This document shows positions 8,315-16,087 of a stretch of DNA of 24,936 nucleotides, one piece after another. The stretch comes from Saccharicrinis sp. UBA6048 (GTDB taxonomy: Bacteria > Bacteroidota > Bacteroidia > Bacteroidales > Marinilabiliaceae). Location of the stretch: positions 1-24,936 of the forward strand of contig DIYS01000061.1 of NCBI GenBank assembly GCA_002429115.1. The letters are read 5' to 3'. Position 1 is the stretch's first letter, and each line of letters starts with the position of its first letter. Below the pieces are notes generated by a model. The model saw nothing but the letters and a program-made list of their open reading frames with translations. It made no database searches and was not told where the DNA came from. The translations under genes were made by a program, and so were the position numbers.

Positions 8315-9052
8315 ATGAAAAAACTATTTTATTTTTTATCAATAGTTGTACTAACGGCTTGTGCCGAATTGACCGCAGTTATTGATACTTACAATGCCTC
8401 TGCCCCGCTAACCGAAAATGAAGTGGCTAATGGATTAAGAGAAGCACTTAGAGTGGGTACAGATTCAGCGTCAGCTCGACTGGGGCAAACCAATGGTTAC
8501 TATGGAGACGAATTGGTGAAAATTATGCTGCCAAAAGAGGCAGATATCATTGTAAAAAATGCTTCTAAGATACCAGGTGGAGATAAAGTCATTGAGGATG
8601 TGGTGAAGCATATTAACCGTGCAGCCGAAGATGCAGCGAAGGAAGCCGGTACTGTATTTTGGGGAGCTATCAAACAAATGACCATTACCGATGCTTTTAA
8701 TATTTTAAATGGTGAAAACGATGCTGCGACACAATATTTAAAGTCCACAACTTATGATGAGTTGTTTAAATTATACAATCCGAAAATTCAATCGTCGTTA
8801 GACAAAGAAATAGCTGCGGGAATATCGCCCAATATGTCGTGGGAAACCTTAACTAGCAAATGGAATACCATTGCCGATAATCCATTAGGCCAATTAGCCG
8901 GATTAAACACGGTGAACGTTGATTTGGATGCTTACCTGACCGAACAGGCACTTAACGGGCTATTCATAAAAATTGCAGCTGAGGAAGAACTCATCAGAAA
9001 AGATCCTTTGGCACGTGTTAACGATATACTAAAACGTGTATTTGGGAGTTAA
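8315..9052 (+). CDS. DUF4197 domain lipoprotein
   Basis: A 245-residue predicted lipoprotein with LTAC at the end of the signal (lipidated cysteine 16). The rest matches DUF4197, a helical family of unknown function found in many Gram-negative bacteria; recognisable family segments are GLREALRVGTDSA, VEDVVKHINRAAEDAAKEA-like helices around residues 85-105, and FWGAIKQMTITDAFNILNG. The C-terminus (LARVNDILKRVFGS) is typical. It probably resides in the periplasm on the outer or inner membrane. It lies 30 bases after ygiQ on the same strand. No enzymatic residues can be identified. Confidence 0.87.
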   Translation: MKKLFYFLSIVVLTACAELTAVIDTYNASAPLTENEVANGLREALRVGTDSASARLGQTNGYYGDELVKIMLPKEADIIVKNASKIPGGDKVIEDVVKHINRAAEDAAKEAGTVFWGAIKQMTITDAFNILNGENDAATQYLKSTTYDELFKLYNPKIQSSLDKEIAAGISPNMSWETLTSKWNTIADNPLGQLAGLNTVNVDLDAYLTEQALNGLFIKIAAEEELIRKDPLARVNDILKRVFGS

Positions 9053-9156
9053 TTATCAGATTAAAATCAGTAGAAAATTAAACTGTTAGATAAGTAGGGC
9101 TATTTGAATTACAACTTACTATTCATTTTTAGTTTTTAACTTTTCACTTCATACCT

Positions 9157-10857
9157 GTGCAATTAACCGACGAACAACGTTGTATAACATCACACGAAGG
9201 GAACCTGAAAGTTAATGCTGTTGCCGGATCGGGTAAGACTACGACGATCATGCAATACGCATTGCAACGCCCCAAAGCATCCATACTTTATCTGGCATTC
9301 AATAAGTCCGTAAAGCTTGAAGCCGAAAACAAACTATCTCAGTTGGGGCTAACTAATGTAAAAGTTGAAACAGCACATTCGCTGGCCTACAAATACACAG
9401 CCCCCTATAGTCGTTACAAAATCAGATTTGATTATAAGCCCCACGAGTTGGTCAGCATTCTGAAAATACCTTTTAAAGCCAACGACTTATCACATCTCAA
9501 ATTAGCAAGTCATGTTTATCTATTTGTCAGGTATTTCTGCAACTCAAAGGCAAAAAAGGTTCTTGAGCTCAATTATCTGGAAACTTTAACGAATCTTGAA
9601 AGCCTGGAGTTTGCAACGGAACACTACGAATCAATTGTATACTATACCAGAATTATGCTGGCTAAGATGCATAAAGGAGAAATTGAGATTATCCATGATT
9701 TTTATCTCAAGCAGTTCCAGTTACAAAATCCAATTCTTCCTTATGATTATATTCTATTTGATGAAGGACAGGATGCATCCGGCACTATGCTTGAGTCGTT
9801 TATGAATCAACCCGCCATTAAAATAATCATTGGTGATCAGCACCAGCAAATTTATGGATGGCGATTTGCAACTAATGCTTTACAACAGATCGACTTTGAC
9901 ACAATGGATTTGAGCAAAAGTTTTCGTTTCAACCAGGAAGTCGCTCGTTTATCCAAATCCATATTGAATCTTAAAGTAGAAATAAATCAACCCAATAAAG
10001 CAAATATTATCGGATTGGGAAATAACTCAGGCATAAAGAGCCGAGTGACATTAGCCCGATCAAATAGTAAGTTGGTTTCAAGAGCCATAGAATTGCTTAT
10101 CCAACAAAAAGAATTAAAAAAGATCTACTTTGAAGGTCAATTGAGTTCTTATACATTTTCTGAAGATGGCGGTTCCATCTACGATGTTTTAAACTTGTAT
10201 AACAACCAACGGCATATGATCAAGGATGACTTGATTAAAACAATGCCTTCTTTTGATCACTTAAAGGATTATCTGGAGGAAACATCAGACACATCGCTTA
10301 AAGCCTTGGTTGATTTGGTGGAAAAATACCATAAAGACATTCCGTTTTTTATCCATAAGATAAAAGAATGCACCGTTGATGAGGCTGACAAAGACAAGGC
10401 CGATATGATCTTCTCGACAGTTCATAAGGCCAAAGGGATGGAATATGACGAAGTATTTTTAATGGATGATTTCATTAGTGAACAACAAATCATTGACTCC
10501 AAGCCTGCTATTAAAGCCAAAGAGATCAGTGCCGAAGCCATTAGTGAAGAAATTAACCTGTTGTACGTTGGAGCAACCCGCGTTAAATCTAAATTGCATA
10601 TACCGATTCATCTCTTACCAAGTTCATATCATATTAAAAATCATACAAGTGTTACTACTGACTTAAACCTGTCATTAAGAAGTAAAAAACGCACCGCCAA
10701 GCCACAAAGAAGTAATCAATATTGGTCTCGTACTGAAGAAGCTGAACTCAAGCAACTTTTCATCCAAGGTAAAACCGTTAAAGAAATTGCCCTACTCCTC
10801 GGTCGTAGTCAAAGTGCAGTAATCAGACGCGTGGAGAAACTTGACCTTTGGTTTTAA
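9157..10857 (+). CDS. UvrD/FBH1-like superfamily 1 helicase with C-terminal Myb-like HTH
   Basis: A 566-residue SF1A DNA helicase. Seen motifs: Walker A AVAGSGKTTT (21-30), Ia YLAFNKSVKLEA (45-56), II LFDEGQDAS (200-208), III GDQHQQIYGWR (226-236), IV SKSFRFNQEVA (253-263), V STVHKAKGMEYDEVF (420-434), and VI NLLYVGATRVKSKL (467-480). Motif III and IV wording recalls the FBH1-like branch rather than full UvrD; at this size the accessory 1B/2B domains are reduced. Residues 523-566 form a short helix-turn-helix resembling Myb/SANT-like domains (WSRTEEAELKQLF, then GKTVKEIALLLGRSQSAV), probably a DNA-binding tail. The start is GTG, because Walker A comes too early for any downstream ATG. The role is probably recombination or replication-fork repair. 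Confidence 0.88.
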   Translation: MQLTDEQRCITSHEGNLKVNAVAGSGKTTTIMQYALQRPKASILYLAFNKSVKLEAENKLSQLGLTNVKVETAHSLAYKYTAPYSRYKIRFDYKPHELVSILKIPFKANDLSHLKLASHVYLFVRYFCNSKAKKVLELNYLETLTNLESLEFATEHYESIVYYTRIMLAKMHKGEIEIIHDFYLKQFQLQNPILPYDYILFDEGQDASGTMLESFMNQPAIKIIIGDQHQQIYGWRFATNALQQIDFDTMDLSKSFRFNQEVARLSKSILNLKVEINQPNKANIIGLGNNSGIKSRVTLARSNSKLVSRAIELLIQQKELKKIYFEGQLSSYTFSEDGGSIYDVLNLYNNQRHMIKDDLIKTMPSFDHLKDYLEETSDTSLKALVDLVEKYHKDIPFFIHKIKECTVDEADKDKADMIFSTVHKAKGMEYDEVFLMDDFISEQQIIDSKPAIKAKEISAEAISEEINLLYVGATRVKSKLHIPIHLLPSSYHIKNHTSVTTDLNLSLRSKKRTAKPQRSNQYWSRTEEAELKQLFIQGKTVKEIALLLGRSQSAVIRRVEKLDLWF

Positions 10858-10897
10858 AAGTGTTTTCATATCGCCTCTATACTGCCATATATTTGAT

Positions 10898-10905
10898 TAG
10901 ATTTG
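10898..10905 (+). promoter_or_regulatory. Promoter -7 box for the DsrE-like gene
   Basis: TAGATTTG fits TAnnTTTG and lies 25 bases before the ATG at 10930, in the 72-base gap after the helicase gene. No good -33 TTG is visible. Confidence 0.5.
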
Positions 10906-10929
10906 CAGCCTTAGAAAAAACAAATTGCA

Positions 10930-11271
10930 ATGAAAAAACTAACTGACCTGCTACAAATAACCCGCTATGGCATGGGTGATGGAGATACAGAATTAGCCAT
11001 TAAATTACTCGGCAATTACATAAACATTCTTGTTGCTGATAATCGATTACCATCATTTATTGTTTTTTACAACGAAGGTGTTAAAGTATTAGCCGATAAC
11101 AGTCCGGTTAAAGATCAGTTAATCAAACTCGAAGAAAAAGGTGCGAAACTTATTGCTTGCTCAACTTGCCTGGACTATTATAATATAACAGAGCCGGTAG
11201 CCGGAATTAAAGGCACAATGCCAGACATCATCACCCTGCAAAGTAAAGCTGATAAGATTATTAATTTATAG
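10930..11271 (+). CDS. DsrE/YedF C-terminal-like protein
   Basis: A 113-residue single-domain protein of the DsrE/DsrF-like fold. It matches the C-terminal half of the sulfurtransferase-like selenium-metabolism protein YedF: start ITRYGMGDGDTELAIKLL, mid-part IVFYNEGVKVLADNSPV, and the cysteine motif LIACSTCLDYYNI near residues 74-86 with C76 and C79. The N-terminal TusA-like domain found in two-domain YedF proteins is missing here and not encoded next door. DsrE-fold proteins usually carry persulfide on a cysteine or bind partners in sulfur relay; the CSTC pair could do so, but the substrate is unknown. It has its own candidate promoter and no selenium genes (selA, selD) are in the window. 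Confidence 0.8.
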   Translation: MKKLTDLLQITRYGMGDGDTELAIKLLGNYINILVADNRLPSFIVFYNEGVKVLADNSPVKDQLIKLEEKGAKLIACSTCLDYYNITEPVAGIKGTMPDIITLQSKADKIINL

Positions 11272-11648
11272 ATTATTAGTTTCTAGTCTGCAGGCAGTAG
11301 TTTAATTACTATTTACCTAACAATCAATATTAAACAATAATCCACTAAAATTTTGCAAGCTATTGATTTTTGAAGTCTATGATTTAAGTGCTTATCCTTT
11401 TAACCCGGATTATGTATTAGAACTTCGTAATGAACATTGAAAGCACAATAAAACAAGGCTTTACTGAAACGAGGCATAGCATCGTTCTGGTGAGTTGAAG
11501 TGAAGCAACGAAGAGTCTTGGTTTGAAGTGATTTCATTGTGTAATAGATTTTCTAATGCATATTGCGGGTTTAATGTTTGTTGTTGTTTTACATACAATT
11601 TAAACTACTGACTACTGCCTTAAAACTTACAAACTACTTATAAATACA
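11272..11648. other. 377-base intergenic region with repeat elements
   Basis: No coding frame is convincing here. It lies between convergent genes (DsrE-like on plus, cytochrome on minus). It contains a 170-base fold-back element (11402-11571) and two flanking, oppositely oriented copies of a GGCAGTAGT word (11291-11299 and, inverted, 11613-11621). No terminator with a proper T-run was found for either neighbour. Confidence 0.7.
11402..11571. repeat. MITE-like fold-back element with 21-base inverted arms
   Basis: Left arm 11402-11422 and right arm 11551-11571 are inverted repeats agreeing at 18 of 21 positions (shared outer AACCCG, inner TATG and ATTAGAA). Weaker pairing continues inward, for example ACATTGAAAGCAC on the left against ACAATGAAATCAC on the right reverse complement, and a small hairpin (AACGA 11468-11472, TCGTT 11482-11486) lies near the centre. 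It carries no ORF. A non-autonomous transposable element or a structured RNA repeat are both possible. Confidence 0.6.
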
Positions 11649-13139
11649 CTATAGATATAAATACCGGTGACAGTCGGTGCATAATGACTCTTTCCATATT
11701 TCCTCGATATCAACCGGATGCTTAAAAGGTAGAGAATTGTTAGCTGGAGAGAACTGCTCCTGCCCTTTCTGTCCTTGCATTAATATGGAATGACAGGCAT
11801 CACAATCCTTGCTAATAGTCATACCTCCAATGCTAATATGCGTATCGTTATGGCACCTAAAACACCCATTGTATTCGATGTGTCCAATATGATCGGGGTA
11901 AACATCCCAACTTGCTTTCATATCAGGAAAGATATTGCGTAAATATCCATCTGTAATGCCAGCTATCGCAGCATTAACGGTTACCTGATCAATATCTGGA
12001 TGGTGCGTTTGATAGTAATCTGTAATTACACTTTTGATATTTAATGTAGCTGTATCTTTTGACGGATACTGATCTTTCAACAGCTCCATTGCCAAACGTT
12101 TAATTTCAGGGATATTCGGAATATCACCTGAGGCAATTCCTTTATCGACAAATTGCTGTGGTAATAAGTAATTATGCGATGGTCGGTTATGGCAATCCAT
12201 ACAATCCATCTCTCGTGGCTGTGCATTTGCCAGAACAGCTGAATCAAGCGGAAATATACTGTCTTCATAAACAATTGTGTCACCAGTTGCCAGATTGATA
12301 GAACGTACCCATGGCAGTATTTCTCTGCTTTCATCCTCAGCAATGTATTCAATCTTAACATCCGGATTAATATGCCAATGAATACCTTCAGCCAAATTAT
12401 TTGATCGATGATGACTATTGGTTTTCATGAGTAATTGAATGTTCCATTGGGTATTTAATGAATCGGTCAAAAAGTGCTTTTCTAATTGAAGTCGTGGTGT
12501 ATAAAACTTTTCGGGCCAATGGCACTCTTCACATGTTTCTTTTGCCGGTCGAAGGCTTTTAATCGGTGTAGGGATAGGTCTGGGATAGTTATTGGCCATC
12601 ACCGCATAGACCTGATACAGGCCTGATAATTTAGATTTAACATACCAGTTGGCTCCCTGACCAACATGACACTCAACACAAGCCACCCGCGCGTGAGATG
12701 AATTCATATAAGTAACATATTCAGGCTTCATAACCTGATGACAAACAAGACCACAAAATTCAACAGATTCGGTGTAATGATAAGCCTCGTAACTACCAAC
12801 AGCAGTCAAAAGCATAAATACAATTGTTCCAATGCCAAATACCGACGCTGCATTACGATAACGAGGATCTTTAAAGTCAATGACAAGCCACTCGGAAGAA
12901 AGTGGTTTATTTTCTCTTTTCGCTTTTTTAGTGGCTCGTAACATGCCAACAGGAATAAAAAGCAATCCCATTATTAGGATGGCAGGTAGTAAGATAAATG
13001 TAAATAACCCCAAATAGGAACTACCTGCATTAAAGACAAATGAAAATATGACAGATAAAAGAATTAACAAGAGTGCGATACCAGCAATAATCGCTCCTAC
13101 CAAAGAAACCGGATTATAGAATGATTTTGGAAGCTTCAT
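11649..13139 (-). CDS. Seven-haem NapC/NirT-family inner-membrane cytochrome c
   Basis: A 496-residue multihaem cytochrome. Three hydrophobic segments lie at about 12-36, 42-67 and 98-116, followed by a periplasmic domain. Haem sites are CX3CH at 129-134 (CGLVCH) and six CXXCH motifs at 154-158, 203-207, 313-317, 426-430, 446-450 and 487-491. The region 117-210 is NapC/NirT/NrfH-like, so the protein should take electrons from menaquinol and pass them to periplasmic acceptors. Three membrane helices plus seven haems recall ImcH, the quinol-oxidising cytochrome of Geobacter; that comparison is from memory and function is inference. No nitrite or nitrate reductase or outer-membrane cytochrome gene is adjacent. 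Two perfect palindromes lie 55-120 bases upstream of the start and may be regulator sites. Confidence 0.9.
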   Translation of the reverse strand: MKLPKSFYNPVSLVGAIIAGIALLLILLSVIFSFVFNAGSSYLGLFTFILLPAILIMGLLFIPVGMLRATKKAKRENKPLSSEWLVIDFKDPRYRNAASVFGIGTIVFMLLTAVGSYEAYHYTESVEFCGLVCHQVMKPEYVTYMNSSHARVACVECHVGQGANWYVKSKLSGLYQVYAVMANNYPRPIPTPIKSLRPAKETCEECHWPEKFYTPRLQLEKHFLTDSLNTQWNIQLLMKTNSHHRSNNLAEGIHWHINPDVKIEYIAEDESREILPWVRSINLATGDTIVYEDSIFPLDSAVLANAQPREMDCMDCHNRPSHNYLLPQQFVDKGIASGDIPNIPEIKRLAMELLKDQYPSKDTATLNIKSVITDYYQTHHPDIDQVTVNAAIAGITDGYLRNIFPDMKASWDVYPDHIGHIEYNGCFRCHNDTHISIGGMTISKDCDACHSILMQGQKGQEQFSPANNSLPFKHPVDIEEIWKESLCTDCHRYLYL

Positions 13140-13193
13140 AACACGAACTTTTACAGAAAGTTAAGTCCTATTTATTTAAGCCACAAGCGAACA

Positions 13194-13212
13194 ATTGAGA
13201 TCATTACTCAAT
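13194..13212 (-). promoter_or_regulatory. Operator-like palindrome upstream of the cytochrome gene
   Basis: ATTGAG (13194-13199) and CTCAAT (13207-13212) form a perfect inverted repeat around seven bases, 55 bases before the ATG. The half-site TTGA resembles those of Crp/Fnr-type regulators, but the N7 spacing does not fit Fnr, so no regulator is named. Confidence 0.35.
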
Positions 13213-13231
13213 ATAATACTATCATCCATCA

Positions 13232-13258
13232 ATAATTAAGGTATAATTACTTAATTAT
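13232..13258 (-). promoter_or_regulatory. Second palindrome upstream of the cytochrome gene
   Basis: ATAATTAAG (13232-13240) and CTTAATTAT (13250-13258) are a perfect nine-base inverted repeat with a nine-base centre, about 93 bases before the ATG. It is AT-only apart from the inner G/C, so chance is not excluded. Confidence 0.3.
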
Positions 13259-13278
13259 ATAGACTTTACACCAACATA

Positions 13279-13305
13279 AAAGGCCAACACTTTGTGCTGA
13301 CCTTT
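13279..13305 (-). terminator. Terminator after folD
   Basis: GGCCAACAC (13282-13290) and GTGCTGACC (13294-13302) pair around TTT. Two positions are A/C mismatches in plus-strand RNA but G-U pairs in minus-strand RNA, so the stem is made for the minus strand, where it is flanked by AAAGG/CCTTTT. It starts 20 bases after the folD stop. Confidence 0.75.
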
Positions 13306-13324
13306 CCTATGCTGTGACTTAATA

Positions 13325-14206
13325 TTAGCTATAAATTTCTTTCTTAGCCGATTTAAGTGTATTAATGATCAACGATGTGATGGTCATTGGACCAACGCCT
13401 CCTGGCACCGGCGTGATAAATGAACATTTTGGTGCTACTTCATCAAACAACACATCACCTTTCAAGCGCCATCCTGATTTTGTATCTGTAGCCGGAACAC
13501 GAGTTGTACCTACATCGATAACAACAGCGCCTTCTTTTACCATATCACCTTTAACAAATCCTGGTACGCCAATAGCAGCAACAATAATATCTGCGCTTAA
13601 GCATAGCTCCTTAAGGTTGGCAGTTCTACTGTGAGCAACAGTCACTGTAGCATTACCCGGATTACCTTTTTGCGAAAGCAATACACTCATCGGACGACCA
13701 ACAATGTTACTACGGCCAACCACCACAACGTGCTTACCAGATGTTTCAATCTCGTAGCGCTTCAACAACTCCATAATACCTTGTGGTGTCGCTGAGATAA
13801 ATGCCGGCATACCAATGGTCATACGTCCAACATTTACCGGATGGAAACCATCTACATCTTTACGGGGATCGATCGTTTCGTTTACTTTATCTTCATCAAT
13901 ATGCTTAGGTAATGGCAGCTGCACAATAAATCCGTCTATATCAGGATCATTGTTCAACTCCTTTACTTTGTTTAATAACTCTTCTTCAGTGATATTATCC
14001 TCAAAGCGAATAAGGCTTGATTTAAAACCCACTTCCTCGCAGGCTTTCATTTTACCTGAAACATAAGATTCGCTTCCGCCATCGTGTCCTACCAGAATGG
14101 CAGCTAAGTGAGGTATTTTGCCGCCATTAGATTTAATAGCTTCTACTTCGGCAGCAATCTCCTTACGTACTTCTTTGGAAGTAATTTTTCCATCAATAAG
14201 TTGCAT
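13325..14206 (-). CDS. folD: Bifunctional methylenetetrahydrofolate dehydrogenase / methenyltetrahydrofolate cyclohydrolase
   Basis: Cytosolic FolD, which interconverts 5,10-methylene-THF and 10-formyl-THF with NADP(H), supplying one-carbon units for purines and formyl-Met. The 293 residues show all family marks: SYVSGKMKACEEVGF with Y48 and catalytic K52, FIVQLPLPKHID (93-104), KDVDGFHPVN (116-125), the nucleotide-binding VVVGRSNIVGRPMS (161-174), VIDVGTTR (229-236) and the C-terminal TPVPGGVGPMT (265-275). Length is normal. It ends at a terminator and is separated from ffh by a 207-base spacer holding a long hairpin, so the two are probably separate units. No clear promoter box was found. 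Confidence 0.96.
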   Translation of the reverse strand: MQLIDGKITSKEVRKEIAAEVEAIKSNGGKIPHLAAILVGHDGGSESYVSGKMKACEEVGFKSSLIRFEDNITEEELLNKVKELNNDPDIDGFIVQLPLPKHIDEDKVNETIDPRKDVDGFHPVNVGRMTIGMPAFISATPQGIMELLKRYEIETSGKHVVVVGRSNIVGRPMSVLLSQKGNPGNATVTVAHSRTANLKELCLSADIIVAAIGVPGFVKGDMVKEGAVVIDVGTTRVPATDTKSGWRLKGDVLFDEVAPKCSFITPVPGGVGPMTITSLIINTLKSAKKEIYS

Positions 14207-14236
14207 GGTAATTGATTTAGGGATTTATATAATTTT

Positions 14237-14261
14237 AGTCAGAAGACAGGAGTCAAAAGAC
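14237..14261. repeat. Pair of 11-base near-identical words
   Basis: AGTCAGAAGAC (14237-14247) and AGTCAAAAGAC (14251-14261) agree at 10 of 11 positions on a 14-base step. It is a short stutter repeat in the folD-ffh spacer, with no sign of coding. Confidence 0.5.
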
Positions 14262-14330
14262 AAAAGCAGTTTTCACCACTCAAATCCAATAATTTCCATC
14301 CTCATATATCTATTTTCAAATGCGTGATTA

Positions 14331-14391
14331 AACTACGAAGACACCAAGTTGATAAAGAAAAATACTTTGTGTTCTTAGTGTCTTTGTGGTT
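14331..14391 (-). repeat. Long imperfect hairpin in the ffh-folD spacer
   Basis: Arms 14332-14348 and 14374-14390 pair over 17 positions (14 Watson-Crick and three that are wobble or mismatch depending on strand), extended by A14331-T14391. After a three-base internal loop, six more pairs enclose the seven-base loop AAAAATA. It begins 23 bases after the ffh stop, so it could help end ffh transcription, although only a short TTTAAT follows on the minus strand. The AAGACAC/GTGTCTT wording resembles dispersed intergenic repeats of Bacteroidota, from memory. Confidence 0.6.
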
Positions 14392-14413
14392 CATTCTTTG
14401 AAATCTTATTTTA

Positions 14414-15742
14414 TCAACGACGTGGCATTTTGCCCATCATCTTATTCATTTTGTTACCGGTAGTCATCATCTTCATTACCTTACGTGTATCGTCAAATTG
14501 CTTGATCAAACGATTCACTTCCTGAATAGACGTTCCACTACCAGCTGCTATTCTCTTTTTACGGCTACCGTTAATAATAGCTGGTTGTTGTCTTTCACCA
14601 GGCGTCATTGAACGGATTATTGCCTCAATACCTTTAAAAGCATCATCATCAAAATCGATGTTCTTAAGCATTTTACCCATACCCGGGATCATAGCAGCCA
14701 AATCTTTCAGGTTACCCATCTTCTTAATCTGCTGTATCTGCTTTAAGAAATCATCAAAGTTGAATTGGTTTTTAGCAATTTTCTTCTGAAGCTTACGTGC
14801 TTCTTCTTCATCATATTGCTCCTGGGCACGCTCAACAAGTGATACAATATCACCCATTCCCAGAATACGGTCGGCCATACGATTCGGGTGGAACACATCC
14901 AATGCCTCCATCTTTTCACCGGTACCTACAAACTTAATTGGCTTATCTACAACATTACGAATAGAAAGAGCTGCACCACCGCGTGTATCACCATCTAATT
15001 TTGTTAATACAACACCATTAAAGTCAAGTCTGTCGTTAAATTCCTTAGCGGTATTCACAGCATCCTGACCGGTCATTGAGTCAACAACAAACAAGATTTC
15101 ATCAGGATTCACAGCCTTTTTAACAGCTGTAATCTCTTCCATCATCTGCTCGTCAATAGCCAAACGACCTGCGGTATCGATGATCACCACATCATGCGCA
15201 CCTTTTTTAGCTAATGCAATACCATCCTTCGCAATCTTTACGGGATCTTTACTTCCTTCTTCAGTGTATACTTTAGCACCAATCTGCTCACCAAGAACCT
15301 GTAACTGATTAATCGCCGCCGGACGATACACATCACCAGCAACCAATAATGGATTCTTACTGCGTTTGGTTTTTAAAAGATTAGCCAGTTTACCAGTAAA
15401 GGTTGTCTTACCCGATCCCTGAAGACCTGCAATAAGGATAACACTCGGGTTGTTCTTCAGATCAATATCTGTCGACGTTCCGCCCATTAACACAGCCAGC
15501 TCATCATGAACCAGCTTCACCATCATCTCCCCTGGCTTAACAGCGTTCAGCACATTTTGCCCCATGGCTTTCTGCTTCACTGTTTCAGTAAAGGTTTTGG
15601 CGGTTTTATAGTTAACGTCGGCATCTAGTAAAGCACGACGGATATCTTTAAGTGTTTCAGCAATATTAAGTTCGGTGATTTTGCTCTCACCTTTCAGTAG
15701 TTTAAATGACCTCTCCAGCCTTTCGCTCAGATTTTCAAACAT
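14414..15742 (-). CDS. ffh: Signal recognition particle protein Ffh (SRP54)
   Basis: The GTPase and signal-peptide-binding protein of the signal recognition particle, which with SRP RNA delivers nascent membrane proteins to FtsY. The 442 residues give the N domain (1-95), the G domain with GLQGSGKTT (106-114), DTAGR (189-193) and TKLDGD (247-252), and the methionine-rich M domain (about 300-442) with SRP-RNA-binding MTPGERQQPAIINGSRKKRI. The C-terminus is Met-rich (MKMMTTGNKMNKMMGKMPRR). All motifs are intact and length is normal. A TAnnTTTG promoter lies 24 bases upstream. The SRP RNA gene was not seen in this window. Confidence 0.97.
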   Translation of the reverse strand: MFENLSERLERSFKLLKGESKITELNIAETLKDIRRALLDADVNYKTAKTFTETVKQKAMGQNVLNAVKPGEMMVKLVHDELAVLMGGTSTDIDLKNNPSVILIAGLQGSGKTTFTGKLANLLKTKRSKNPLLVAGDVYRPAAINQLQVLGEQIGAKVYTEEGSKDPVKIAKDGIALAKKGAHDVVIIDTAGRLAIDEQMMEEITAVKKAVNPDEILFVVDSMTGQDAVNTAKEFNDRLDFNGVVLTKLDGDTRGGAALSIRNVVDKPIKFVGTGEKMEALDVFHPNRMADRILGMGDIVSLVERAQEQYDEEEARKLQKKIAKNQFNFDDFLKQIQQIKKMGNLKDLAAMIPGMGKMLKNIDFDDDAFKGIEAIIRSMTPGERQQPAIINGSRKKRIAAGSGTSIQEVNRLIKQFDDTRKVMKMMTTGNKMNKMMGKMPRR

Positions 15743-15766
15743 CCTGTTATTCTTTTAAAATTTGTG

Positions 15767-15774
15767 CAAAATTA
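15767..15774 (-). promoter_or_regulatory. Promoter -7 box for ffh
   Basis: TAATTTTG on the minus strand fits TAnnTTTG and lies 24 bases before the ffh ATG. No -33 TTG is evident. Confidence 0.55.
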
Positions 15775-15932
15775 AAAATAATAATGGTTTGTTGGCTAGT
15801 ATTTAAGAAGAAGAAGGTGGATAATCTAATATTCAATACTAAAAAAGTGAATTAACAATTTCTTTCCAAATAAAACACCCTCACTTAATGCCACTTACAA
15901 ATCATCACAAGAACTTAATTAGTTTTAAAAAA

Positions 15933-15954
15933 ATTCCAGATTATTTGGAATCTG
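15933..15954. promoter_or_regulatory. Overlapping inverted repeats, possible operator
   Basis: Two six-base inverted repeats share bases: ATTCCA with TGGAAT, and CAGATT with AATCTG. They are mutually exclusive as hairpins. They lie about 66 bases before the -7 box of the wza-like gene, a plausible regulator site. Confidence 0.3.
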
Positions 15955-16019
15955 CCAGACATTATTAACACCACCTTGTTTTAATCGTATCTAAAAGAAT
16001 GATAATTACAAGAAAAACG

Positions 16020-16027
16020 TATTTTTG
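16020..16027 (+). promoter_or_regulatory. Promoter -7 box for the wza-like/wzc-like pair
   Basis: TATTTTTG fits TAnnTTTG. It lies 60 bases upstream of the ATG at 16088, leaving a leader of roughly 50 bases. Confidence 0.5.
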
Positions 16028-16087
16028 CGTTTAGTTATAAAACAGCTATTATTTTTATAGTTTAGTAATACGATTCAAGCAGATAAG

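Larger units (their letters stand above)
15743..16087. other. 345-base divergent promoter region between ffh and the wza-like gene
   Basis: It contains outward-facing TAnnTTTG boxes at 15767-15774 (toward ffh) and 16020-16027 (toward the wza-like gene). Between them lie overlapping inverted repeats at 15933-15954: ATTCCA/TGGAAT (15933-15938, 15946-15951) and CAGATT/AATCTG (15937-15942, 15949-15954). No ORF was recognised. Confidence 0.6.

Noticed and set aside
13194..13212. Fnr box upstream of the cytochrome gene
   Set aside because: Half-sites are separated by seven bases and not four, so the Fnr consensus is not met.
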